Source: Cryptomeria japonica
Lineage: Eukaryota; Streptophyta; Pinopsida; Cupressales; Cupressaceae
Length of the DNA stretch: 64,000 nucleotides
Direction of reading: 5' to 3'
Assembly (NCBI RefSeq): GCF_030272615.1
Contig: NC_081405.1
Location: 22,484,047 to 22,548,046, forward strand
Each line of letters opens with the position of its first letter. The stretch's first letter is position 1. Made by a program: the position numbers and the translations under genes. Below are positions 36,401-48,483 of the stretch, piece after piece. The notes beneath the pieces are model-generated. The model saw nothing but the letters and a program-made list of their open reading frames with translations, was not told where the DNA came from and ran no database searches.

Positions 36401-36671
36401 TCAGATGACAAAATCTTTGACCACGGATGACTTTTCAAAGGTGGAAAGGATTGAATCGATGCTCATCATCTATTCAGACCATTTAGAGGTTCACAAGGCG
36501 AAAGTTGCACAGGTAAACATGGACAAAGAAATGTGGAAGCAGAGAATCCTACACATTGGTCTGCCTTATTTCCAAGTCATCCTAAACTTCTCAGCAGCGC
36601 ACTTGGAATGGCATGGTTCTACAGCAAAGCAGGACAGATTCGTAATCTCCTCTACCACGGTGGACGCCTAG
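33487..36671 (+). pseudogene. Broken long coding element of unknown family (possibly mobile)
   Basis: A 3.2-kb stretch with protein-like sequence on the plus strand in several pieces, interrupted at several places. The first part (33.5-34.2 kb) is a globular-looking region with Trp-rich motifs such as SFYWEDWMYFFIQ and SDRYLDWSQVIAERLHEG. The middle (34.5-35.15 kb) is mixed charged. Next comes an acidic stretch and a basic PPRKRLANAPRWLEA motif (35.27-35.49 kb), and the end (36.25-36.67 kb) is helical, coiled-coil-like. I do not recognise the family; the layout is reminiscent of repetitive plant-mobile-domain-like ORFs. There is no RT, integrase or transposase motif and no confirmed terminal repeats, so host pseudogene versus element is undecided. 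Confidence 0.5.
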
Positions 36672-38878
36672 CTGATCTGAAGATGAAATGTCAACCTCTT
36701 AGTGGTTGTTAATTTAGTTTTCTTTTATGTTGTTTCAAACGGTTTCTTTCACTTGGATGAAAGTAAATGTAATTTGATTATGTAAGAACTATGAGCCTAG
36801 GGGCTATTTAAGCTGAAAATCTTATCTTTGTGGGGGGTCTCGAAAACTGTGATTTTCAGGAGCAGTAAACAATATTTTGATTTCTCAAATGAATGGTTTG
36901 GAAAATACAATGACTGATTATCAATGAAATATCGTGTTATGCAATCTTTTAATCTGTGCGTTCTGAGATTTGTAATCTTTCTTGAGAAAGTTGTTATGGG
37001 CATGATATAATTTTGTGATTAGTTATCTTTGAATTTTTCCCTCAATTCATGGTCATTATTATTTGTTGAACGACTCGCATTGTATTGATTTGCTTGATTC
37101 CCCTTGCCCTATGAGGCATGAGAGAGTATTGGTCATCCATCAGTATTTGCTGAGCCTCTGTTTTGTTTTGAATTTATATAGCGAGTATGTTTGTAAATCA
37201 GAGTCTATGAACTCTCTTGGAGTATTCTTTCAAAAAAACTCCTATGTTTACAGTTTTGAAGGCATTTATTTGTGTTGATGAATGAATGCTGAAGCCTTTC
37301 AATGCTTTCTGGTAAAAAGTATTAGCATATCATTTGTATAATAAATTCATTGCAAATCATTCGAGGAGTTGCCCTCTAATGCAGAGGTTGAATTTTAATT
37401 AATTCATCCAACTATTGGTAGTTTGTTTCCTTTTAAAAGGGTGAAACAGAGTCATATTTTGTTTAAAGAAGATAATTGTTAAGGTTTCAAGAAAGGGACA
37501 AATCTGTTTACCAACACAAATAAAGTGTGAAATCATAAAGCAATAAATTTATGACACTACAATTTGTAATTGTCTAAAAGAAATTTTAAGATGTATGATT
37601 TTAATTTTATATCTATTTTGAGAGGTTTGCTATTGAGACCACATACTTTATTTTCCTAACTTGTTCTGGGTTTACTTTAACCTAAATATTATTTTACTAT
37701 CCAATGAAATGTGTACATGTGGCATCAATTTATTTTAAGGATAGTATATAATCAGAGCCTTACTTGATCTCATCTACATTCATTCTCAAGGACTAGTTTC
37801 TATCCTCAATTTAATTCATTTCCTACCAAGTTCAAATTAGTGATTTATGCAACTGATACAAGTTAAAATTTAAGGAACCAAATTTTTCTTTTAAATTTAT
37901 ATTTAGGGCCAATCTAACTTTTCCTTCTAGTCATTGTGTGCTAACTTGAAGCATGAGATGTTTCTCTTTCCACCTTTAGTATTATATTAAAGGATTAACC
38001 ATAGTTCATTTTTACACATCTCTAGTATATAGTACTTCTAAGATATTTAAAGAACATCTAGCATTAAATGAAAGTATTCTTTACTATCATTAGTATCTAG
38101 GGAATTGTTTACATATTATTTATTGTTTCTTATCTTGTTGTGAACTTGGTTCATCCACGGATTTGACTGAAGGAGAGTCAATCCTTATCTAAAAAACCTC
38201 CCCAAAGTTTTTTATTAGAGTAAAACAAGTTTTAAAAGGACCTGAAACCCAAACAAAAAGAACCAGTCATGAGGAAGAACTAAATGCTAAGCCACAACGA
38301 ACCAATAGTAAAAAATAAGTACAAAAAAGGGTCCATCAACCTAGGAACTACATTTAAGATTGTTCAACATTTAGATAGACTTAACATTTTTATCTATAAA
38401 ACTCCTATTAATCTCAATTAAGTCCTCGATAATGTTGGCATTCACCAGCCCACCTTTGTCCCTGTTGCGGTTGCGTGTCGACTGTCCCAAAATGGCCTCA
38501 ATATCATTCTCTAGATTAAGTTCCTTTTCCTTCCTTCCTTCCTTTACCATAGACCGATATGGAGGAAGATGCAAGAGTAGCCAAGGGGGAGACATTGAGG
38601 GATTGAGCTTTCTCGTTTAGACATCCCCAAAGTTGTTCTAAACATCCTGAGTTAGACAAAACATATAAGAAGCATTCAAACCTACAAGCCAAATGTCAAT
38701 ACATGTGGTTTTGTTAGATTTAAACTACTTTCATAGTCATAAAAGATCCAAATAAATAAAAAATAGGTTTTTAAATCTTGAAACATTCATATGATTCTTT
38801 TTTGTTTTCTCACATATTCATTAATAATGTTTTGAAATATTTCATAACACATTTACATTAGATTTCCAGCTAAATACC

Positions 38879-38915
<37 letters not shown>

Positions 38916-39040
38916 TTTTTATATTTTTTCAATACATTACACTATGTAATATTATTGATCTTAATATAATTGTCTAATTATCACATTCCTTCATTTTCAA
39001 GAAAGAAAAAAAATATTAAAAAAAAAATGAATATATAAGA
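36672..39040. other. 2.4 kb without a recognised gene
   Basis: AT-rich. A minus-strand open stretch at 38371-38595 (LENDIEAILGQSTRNRNRDK) is protein-like but unassigned. A (TTAT)10 microsatellite lies at 38880-38919. Confidence 0.4.
38880..38919. repeat. (TTAT)n microsatellite, about 10 units
   Basis: Uninterrupted tetranucleotide run. Confidence 0.95.
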
Positions 39041-39607
39041 TTTTTTAAATTTTATTCTTCAATGACCAAAGAGAGGAAAAGTTGAACAAACATATTTATA
39101 TATACAACTAATCAAGGTTAGAGTTAAAATAAAGTCAACTCCATAAAAGAAAGAATGATTTAATATTTATTCACAACTAACCCATATTTTATTAATTGAT
39201 TTAATATTCACTCACAACAAACCAATAATTTTTTATAGAAGGCCATCAATGATTTAGAGATGCACCCTTTAAAAATTAGAAAAATAAAATAAAAAACAAC
39301 TTTTTTTAATTGTCTTATAATTTTTTATTAATAAATAAAGAAGATCAACGGTGCAATCCTTATGCTGCATAGACGTTGTCCCTGCCATCACTTAAATATT
39401 GATTCGTCTGCAACACGCCCCTCCTCTTTCGACTTAGTTAATCAACTCTATGCCCTACTGACCAGAATTTTAAATTTTATATGTGCTCCGAGAATCAAGT
39501 TCATTTTCCGTTTTTTTAGGTCAAATACGTATGCGAGTAAGGCTAGGGGCAAAGGAATCGAAATTTATTAGTGTCGGCACGCAAGCAAAGGAATTAGCAG
39601 AGCAACA
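39040..39607 (+). promoter_or_regulatory. Upstream region of UGT-2
   Basis: 39043-39118 matches about 13600-13680 upstream of UGT-1. The core block GGAATCGAAATTTATTAGTG (39554-39573) corresponds to the TATA block of the other copies but reads AAATTTATTA where UGT-1 has TATATAAA, so the core promoter looks weakened. GCAACAATGGCG leads into the ATG. Confidence 0.55.
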
Positions 39608-41263
39608 ATGGCGACTGAAAGTGGAAGTGCCCGTGTTCTAGTGTTAGCGTTTCCCCAAGCAGGCCACACAAATCCCATGCTGCAATTCTCTAAGGATTTG
39701 GTCTCCCAAGGCGTGTTCATCACTTTCGTCAGTTTCGCCTTTGACCACCACAGAATGTTGAAGGCCGATAAAACGCTCCAACGCCTGGGCATAACTCTTC
39801 GGTTCGAGTCCATTCCGGACCACCTTCCCCCTGGAATGGACATCGCCTTAGATTTCTTTCACATTTTCGGACACTTAAAGCATATAGAGGGATCCGACCT
39901 GGAAGAGCTCATTCACCGCCTCAACGTAACGGGACCTCCTGTCACTTGTATTGTTCACGATGCGTTTATGCCCTGGGTTGCCCAAGTTTCAACCAAATTA
40001 AACATCCCCCGAGCTCTTTTCTACACGCAGTCTGCAACTGTTGCTGCAATCTATCATCATTTTAAATACGGTTTGTTTGTTAAATATTTTGTCCTCTTTG
40101 TATCATTCTTTTTAATTAATTCAGTGTTAGGATGTACAGATTGATTTTCATAATCTATGTTGAGGATTGAGGGTATTATTTCTTTGACTGGTTTCTATGG
40201 TATATACTAAGGATTGGGGGTTTTTCATATCTCTGGAGTATTTCAGGATTTTATTTTGAGGTTTTTGCTTGTAACAGAGGTAATTTTTTAAATTTTTGTG
40301 TTTACAGTGGAGAAGTGGAATAATTGCCAGCAGAATTCGAAAGACGTTGTTGTCATTCCAGCTATCGGCGAGATGAGAATGCCTGATTTACCGTCGACAT
40401 TTTTTCCTCCACATCTCACTGCTGGTTGTCTCGACGACAATCTAAGTCTCATCGAGAATTTTAACGGCGCGTCATGGGTAATTTTGAACTCGTTTGATCA
40501 GCTGGAAAGTAAAGCGATCAATTACTTGAGGGAAGCAAATGTTCCAGTCTGTACAGTAGGTCCACTCATTCCTTCCGCCTTTCTGGACAGAAGAAATAGC
40601 GAGGACACACAGTTCGGCGGCAGCCCGTGGGAGGAAGAGACGGAGGAGTGTCTGGAATGGCTCCAGTCAAAGCCTCCTCACTCTGTTGTCTACGTTTCCT
40701 TCGGCAGCATAGCCACCATTAGTACACAACAAATCCGGGAAATAGGTCGTGGCCTGCACAGCAGTGGACAGAATTTCTTGTGGGCGATCCGTCCCTCTGT
40801 GGGGTAGACAACAGTGTGGGAAAACTTCTGGGAGGGTTTTGCGGAGGAGATTGGAGATCGGGGTTTGATTGTGAAGTGGAGTCCTCAGCTCAAAGTGTTG
40901 AATCATCCCTCAGTTGGGGCGTTTATGACTCACTGCGGATGGAATTCAACGCTGGAAGCCCTGAGTGCTGGGGTTCCACTGCTCGGCTGCGACCTCCGCT
41001 TCGATCAGCCCGCCAATTGCAAACTTATTGTGGAGGTGTGGAAGATGGGGATCAAATTGAGGCGGACGCAGCATGGCGATGGTGATGTGACTTTTGAATG
41101 GGATGAGATTGAGAGATGTGTGCGAAGGGTGATTTGCAGCGATGAGGGTGCAGAGCTCCGAAAGAATGCAGTCCAATGGAAAGAGTCAGCGAAAAAAGCG
41201 AAGATTGAAGGCGGTTCTTCTCACTCCAACGTCAACAGATTTGTTAAAGAGGTAACGAATTGA
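39608..41263 (+). pseudogene. UGT-2: UDP-glycosyltransferase with one nonsense codon
   Basis: Exon 1 is 39608-40070 and exon 2 starts at 40308 and keeps the UGT reading frame to TGA at 41261-41263; the 237-bp intron has donor GTTTGT and acceptor TTTACAG. Everything expected of the enzyme is still encoded: H20 in FPQAGHTNPM, D118 in VHDAFMPW and a PSPG box WSPQ to RFDQ. However, codon 321 (40805-40807) is TAG where UGT-1 and UGT-3 have CAG, in the GQTTVW motif. The product would be 320 residues lacking the PSPG donor box and therefore unable to bind UDP-sugar. Apart from this codon the frame is open over 472 residues and splice sites are intact, so loss is recent, or this is a null allele, or a sequencing error. 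Its TATA block is also altered. In the PSPG box it has Ala and Gly at two positions where its sisters have Cys and Ala. Confidence 0.88.
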
Positions 41264-41349
41264 TGAGAATGAGCCAAAGTGTTGGATTCTATACTATAGA
41301 ACAAAAGATAAAAGATAGTTTATGGAGAAGTATATCTGCTGATCTTATG

Positions 41350-41391
41350 TTATTAGTTCTTGTCATAGACTTATTAGTTCTTGTCATAGAC
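41350..41391 (+). repeat. 21-bp tandem duplication in the UGT-2 3' flank
   Basis: TTATTAGTTCTTGTCATAGAC occurs twice head to tail without change. Confidence 0.9.
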
Positions 41392-41689
41392 ATAGAAGTA
41401 TTGGCAAGGTCTGTTTTTAATTAGTTATTAATTAGCAATTGCACCTTTGTGTGCAATGGGTATGTCGAAGAGGTTTGGAAGTTTAATGAGAGAAAATTAT
41501 GGTCTATGTTTTGAATAATTTTGTGTAGTACATGAGATCAATTGGTAAGCTATTAATCAAATGATGTTTGTACAAATAAGGTCTCAAATGGAAAGTGATA
41601 GTTTCAAATTAATTATGCATCCACTTATATTGACACAAAAATGACTAATACAAAACCTTTGAATTGGGAAGATCAAAATAAAGAGGCAA

Positions 41690-42655
<966 letters not shown>

Positions 42656-42667
42656 GAAGTATTTTAT

Positions 42668-43070
42668 TTTTTTCTTGGCAATGCGCAATTGCAGTTGCGG
42701 GAGGTCACAAGTTCAAACCTGCGAGCACAAAAGCCCAGTGAAGGCACAAAGCTTGTAAGCATAATGGTCCAATAGGGGTTTGAACCTTTGGTGGCTGCTA
42801 CACCAACAAAGTGACTTAATTGCGACACTACAGCCCAATGGGCAAACAAAATAGGATTATTATACAATATTAAAATTTTAAAAATAAATGGGGTGACCCA
42901 TATAGAGTAGAGGTTGAAAAACTTCATTAGTGAGGCTACCACTAAGGTTCAAAGCCCCGTTGGGCCACTGCACTTGCAGGCTTTGTGCTTATGTTGAGCC
43001 ATTGTGCTCACGGGTTTGAATTTGTTAAGTGTTTGGCAGCTTAAAAGGCTACCGTTTACCAAGCAAAAAT
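42668..43070. repeat. Inverted pair of SINE-like repeats
   Basis: The left copy (about 42668-42805, plus) and right copy (about 42931-43070, minus) are related over about 135 bp, sharing TTCAAACC, GAGCACAA, GGCACAAAGC and GGGGTTTGAACCTT-type blocks, with a loop of about 125 bp. The TTCAAACC and TTTGAACC words resemble the B box of tRNA-derived promoters; no clear A box or poly(A) tail was found, so the SINE label is tentative. Confidence 0.6.
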
Positions 43071-43079
43071 TAAAAATTC

Positions 43080-45500
43080 CTTGTAAGAAGACATGAATAA
43101 TTACGAGTGAATGAGATATATTAATCTCAACAATATTTTAATTTTATGATATTATGAACCTAGTCTAGAAGTTTATTCTATTGAAAGGCATAAATTTTCC
43201 ATTTGAGGATTCTTTTTTTTTAAATGCCTAGAAAAAATGGTTCAAATTCTCAAACTATGAGATATAAATGGGGATTTCTACTACTATGAGAAGGGGGAAG
43301 GATGGTACAACCTAGAAATAAGAAATGCATTTTCATCAATCTATGCAAGGAGTGATGATTCAATTTTGTAACTATTTGGTGAATGTTGATGTTCCAACTT
43401 TGTAACCCCCTAAGATGGTTTAGTTACAACGATCAACCTTTTAGTTTATTCATTTTTGTTAAAAAGGGTAAATCATAGCATTTAATGGGACCTGTTCTCA
43501 CTCGATGGATGTGAGGCCTATTACTAGACAATGAGGAGATATTGATAGACTTTTAAAGTTGATAGGAGAGAAGATTTTTTTCAAATGAGATGGTAAAAAT
43601 TGGAGGGAGAATGTGAGCATAAATATTTGTAGAGAAGTTCCAATTGACATTCTTGAAGAAGAAGACTAAATTGAAATTGTAATTGCTACAAGGAATGTTA
43701 TTTATAATAGTGTAGTTTAGATTTGAATAAATTCAACATGAGATTATGTTATTTAAATATGAATTTGTGCTTTCATTGTGTTTTGTTAGCTACATGACTA
43801 GGCGATTTGATAAGACCCTTGGTCATGACTGCATAAGAGCTATATCATCCTCAAATCTTGTTGGTGTAGTTTAACAATATTTTGGGTGAGATTTCTAGTG
43901 TATATTTAGTAGTTTTGTGGTGGATATAAAGAATTTTATTTTTTTATTTTGTAATTATTATTACTACTCATATTATATCTTTCATAAAATTCCTCTTTCA
44001 TGCAAAAAATAAAATATAAAATTAATAAAAGTTATTGGAGTTTTGGTTCTTTTGGCACTTCGACGATGTTGTTATGCAATATTTTTTGTGACACTTTAAT
44101 GATTTAATGTCATGTGTTGATTTCATTTTCAAATATGAAAATACATTAAAAAAATTAGTAGGCAAATCATAGTGTTAGCCAATATCTTTCATACTTGTAG
44201 GCTATTCAATAATTATTGCTTTTGAGTGACAAGGAGATTTGATATTGAAGAAGAGAAGTGAAGAAATTACATTAAAAAAATGAAGAAATTTGAAGAATCT
44301 ATGGTATAAATAATGTAAGAATTCAAAGAATATTAAAAAAAATTGATTGTATGCGTAAAACATCCAATGATAGAGAATATTTCTATTTTTTTTCAAGGAA
44401 TAGGAATAAAAAATTGCGACAGTTGATCCTAAGCCAAAATCATAAGGGAATATCAAGGAAGAAATTAAGAAGCAATTACAAGAAGAACCAATGCAAAATG
44501 AAGTTAAATATTATTTTATAAGAGAACATGTTTTATTAGATTCTAATGATTGTATTTGGAAGCAAAATATTAAAGAATTGAATGTGAAAAAGGTTGCATT
44601 TGTTTGATGTGAGTAGTCAAAGTTGAAGGAAGATGCACCAAATCATTCACTCTTTTTTGAACTACCAAATAGTGAACCATTGATATATGAGTGTGCATTT
44701 GAGAAGAATATTTAAATGGTTAGTCCTATGTGGGGATTTCTAAGTTACAAACATGGTTGTGTTAAGAATGTATCAATAGATTCTCTTTTGCGAAGGTTGA
44801 GAATTTAGTTCACAACCTTAAGTATGGAAATATTTCATTTTTTTCTTCCTATATCATTGCAAAATTATTGTTATCATGGAAATCATGCAAAAAGTGGTGA
44901 TAGAATATTAGATACAACTTGTAGCATAGGGCATGTGGACTCTTTGTTTCAAGTTTCAAAATATTTTTTTCATATGGGATCCAAGTAATATCTTAAGGGT
45001 CAAGTGTGATTTCACTCAAAAGTAGAGCTCCTCTTTTTTTCATGGCCGTGGTAACCATATGGCTTTCAGAACAATTGAGACAGTAAGGTGTATAGGTCTT
45101 GACATACTCATCCTTTTCGCATATATTAGTCACAAATTGATGCTCCTAAATATGAATCTATTTTCTTAATTCAAAATATTATTTCAAGTGACAAAAAATA
45201 AGAAAGATGAAAAACTATTTCCAAAACTAAAATAAACATTAATATTTTATCAGCCATATCCATATACAAACCAATAATTTCATCCTATTTATCTTATTTT
45301 CTATTTATCTTATTATCAATATCCATTAATTTTCTAGTTAATATTATCTAGACTATAAAATAGTCTTATCAGTTATATAAAATAGAATATATATCTCATG
45401 TTTAATATATTACATATTTGATTTTCTCTAAATATATTTATATCATATATATCATACTTCTTTTTTCTTGAATTCCTATCCTTTCAAGATTTGAGCGAAG
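43080..45500. other. 2.4 kb without a recognised gene
   Basis: AT-rich, short frames only. Nothing assignable was seen on either strand. Confidence 0.4.
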
Positions 45501-45504
45501 ATAT

Positions 45505-45905
45505 TTATACTTTATTTAACATTTGCCGCTAACGAATGTTTTATATTTAATTAATCGAACACCATCAATCATGTAAAGAATCTAAGTATTATGTACTTAC
45601 CTGACCCACACGTATTTCACTATTTTCGTGGAAAAAACAAGGAAAATGGAGTACTGCAATTCGCATATAAAGATAATTGTCATTGTTCTATAGTGTATCG
45701 GGATTTATGGAGTGTCGGTGGCAAAAGAAACAGCACAGCAATAAGTGGCTGTCTATGGTAAACCGTTTTGTTAATTTTTTTTGTTAAAGTGTTAGATGCT
45801 TAAATTGCTTATGAGTCGTTAATGCAATAGAATTCAAAAAATAATTGTACTAGTACTCTAAATGAGGTGCAATGGTTATGTCGATAGAAAGATATACTTT
45901 GGGTT
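45505..45905 (+). pseudogene. Coding-free UGT locus: upstream block joined to 3' flank
   Basis: 45505-45760 follows the UGT-1 upstream region in order: CATCAATCATGTAAAGAATC, then CTGACCCACACGTATTTCAC, then GTATCGGGATTTATGGAGTG and GCAAAAGAAACAGCACAGCA. Instead of a coding region, 45770-45905 resembles UGT 3' flank (TTGTTAAAGTGTTAG, then GTGCAATGGTTATGTCGA, compare 41440-41475). The roughly 1.5-kb coding part seems to have been deleted. The TATA block reads TTTATGG, so it is probably also inactive as a promoter. Confidence 0.55.
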
Positions 45906-45906
45906 A

Positions 45907-46044
45907 CATATTAGAGGGCAAGTAAAAGTTGGAAGAAACGAACATTGTCTTATATATTAGAGGGCAAGTAAAAGTTGGAAGAAACGAACATTGTCTTATA
46001 TATTAGAGGGCAAGTAAAAATTGGAAGAAACGAACATTGTCTTT
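45907..46044 (+). repeat. 46-bp tandem repeat, three copies
   Basis: TTAGAGGGCAAGTAAAAGTT begins at 45911, 45957 and 46003. The units are almost identical (one visible substitution), so the array is recent. It abuts the coding-free UGT locus. Confidence 0.93.
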
Positions 46045-46447
46045 GTTAAGAGTAATTATTTGGATCCTAGTTAAGTTGATCTTGAAATGGGGAAAATTTG
46101 ACTATGAAAGGATGCAACTTATAATTTGAACTCGCAAGCTATGCAAAATGTTTTTGTAATACAGAATATTTTTACGATGTATGAAGATGATTAACTTAGG
46201 ATATTGATTACATTGAGTAAATTTGTTTTGTGCTATATTCAAGAATACCACCAAATAAATTGCATCACAACCAAATTTGTAAAACACACATAATTATGTG
46301 ATGTCTCAATGTGTAACATACACTAATTGTATGATGATTGACCAACTCTAATGTGGTCTGATGTCTTACAAAGACTTCGTTTATTCATTTAGTTATCCTA
46401 TCCACTATCCTCAACAAGTTTCTCATGAGAAGTATTGTAGTCTAGTG

Positions 46448-47200
46448 TAAGTATTTTGGCTTGGATTTACATATACAAGTAATTTGGGTGATAGGATTTT
46501 GGCCCGGGTTTACATTTACAAGTAATTGGGTTATAGTATTTTGGCATATTTTTATATATAAATGGGTGTTCGTATTATAACTTTAATAATTTAAATTCAC
46601 AAGTAATTAGGGTGATAATATTTTGGTCTGTATTTTTCATCTACATTTAATTGATTGTAAGTGTTTTGTCTTGGATTCACATTTACTTGTAATTTGGGTG
46701 ATAGTATTTTTGACTGGAATGTACTCTCACAAGCAATTGGACATTGCTTTTATCCAAGTTTTGTTTTCCTTTTGATTTTTGTTTGTAAATAATCTATGTT
46801 GTTGATTTGCATTTACAATTAGTGGTATTCTTTATAGGATAAAACCCTCTACTTCATTTGGTTCGTCATTGATCTACATTCAGATGTAATTGGTTCAGTC
46901 ATATATCAAATATGTTTAAAATCACGATCACGATATAGATTCATAAGTAATTCTTTCAATGCTTTATCCCATTACCTTGAATCTATTTAAAATCTTCTTC
47001 TCCCTATGATTTTGGTGTTTTAGTATATTAGTACGGATTGACATTTAAAAGTAATTGGGAGGTGTTCCATCCATATTTTCTTTGGGTATTAATTTACATT
47101 TATTGGTAAGCTAAAGGTTTTCTATCCAAAATTTATTTTGGTGTTCATTTACATTTACAAGATTTGCTTAATATCCTCTACATTCATGAATAAGTGGTTC
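46448..47200 (+). repeat. Degenerate minisatellite, about 50-60-bp period
   Basis: Variants of GGATTTACATTTACAAGTAATTGGG with TAGTATTTTGGC recur about ten times (for example at about 46460, 46510, 46600, 46670, 46725, 46805, 47035, 47090 and 47145), becoming more diverged to the right. No coding potential. Confidence 0.65.
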
Positions 47201-47283
47201 AATATTTTATCCAACATCTATTTAGAAGCATGGGTAAAGCGATGGAAAGTTTGTGTAATGCGTTGGGAGTGAGGGTGCAAACT

Positions 47284-47555
47284 TTGCATCAAGAGGTAAA
47301 GAATTTACTGTACAAAATTGAAAATTATAAAAGATTTTTTTTTTTTTAAATGTTAAATAAATTATTAAAGAATTTCTTTAAATTTTACTCTTCTTGTTTT
47401 AGTAGTTTTAAAAATGTCTTTTTTGTGCTAGTTGAAATTGTGCATCAAGAGGTAAAACAAATTATTGTACAAAATTGAGGATTATAAAAGAATTTTTTTT
47501 GGAAAATGTTAAACAAATTATTAAAGAATCTCTTAAATGTTACTCTTCTTAGTTC
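47284..47555 (+). repeat. Direct repeat of about 115 bp
   Basis: GCATCAAGAGGTAAA, then TTGTACAAAATTGA, then ATGTTAAA, then AATTATTAAAGAAT occurs at about 47287-47400 and again at about 47446-47555. Confidence 0.75.
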
Positions 47556-47559
47556 ATAG

Positions 47560-48401
47560 TTAAAAGGAATGGTTTTATTTTATTTTTTATTTATTTCACA
47601 ATTTGATTATTTAGTACTTTTGTAAGTGAATAAGTCTATACAAATAATTTTTATTTTTTTAACTTTAATAAAGCATAGAGTAATTATTGCTCCAAAGTAT
47701 AGACGGATGGCTAAGAAATTAAAAATTATGGTGAGTTTAGATAAGATTGGAATTTTTATTAATTTTCTTGGGAGGCTTTACATTTCTTTTCAAACAAATA
47801 ATGATTTCAAAATTATTATCTCTGGGTGTATTTTTCAAAATATAAGTATGCTAATTAATATTTTTTATTTAAACATTACAAAAATTACATTGTTTTTTAC
47901 CTTAAATAATAATAAATATTTAAAAATTAAAAATTCAACATTTTTAGAATGTAACAATAAAAAAATTATATGTATTTACTTAATAAGTATTAATAAACAT
48001 TTTTATACTTAATTTATATCATTTTAAGTAAAAGTTGCATCATTTAAATTGTTTTATCTTAAACAACATTAAATATTTATATACTTAAAAATTAAATAAG
48101 TTTCAATTAAACATTACAACATTTAAATATAACTTTTACTTTAATCAATAAACAATATTTATATTTTCATAAATCAATTATTTAATAAATAATTTTATAA
48201 CAACATACATTCCTTTCAACTCTTTTGCTTCCAAAAACCCTCAAAGTCGTTACCTAAAAGACTTCCATGTAACTATTGAAAACCTCTGCCTCACTTAAGT
48301 ACGAGTTAGAAAGCCTTTTCCCTACCATTAAATGAAACTCTGGATAGATAAAACATAATAAATATTATTTAGAATTACACCCAAATAAAATTAGGACGCA
48401 A
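47560..48401. other. AT-rich stretch, no gene
   Basis: Open frame 47626-48012 has extreme Ile/Asn/Lys composition expected of AT-rich noncoding DNA; not called as a gene. Confidence 0.5.
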
Positions 48402-48483
48402 CTATTTTGGTTTCAAAATAGGGTATAATTGTCGTGTTACTGACATCCGTAGCAATACAGTTACGTTTTTGGAGCCAGAATAG
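48402..48483. mobile_element. MITE-like element, short copy 2 (82 bp)
   Basis: Ends CTATTTTGGTTTCAAAA and GGAGCCAGAATAG match the 147-bp family; the interior is shortened and diverged. The flanks extend the inverted match (GCAACTATT and AATAGTTAC). Confidence 0.6.

Noticed and set aside
47626-48012. 128-codon open frame
   Set aside because: Extreme Ile/Asn/Lys composition typical of AT-rich noncoding DNA.
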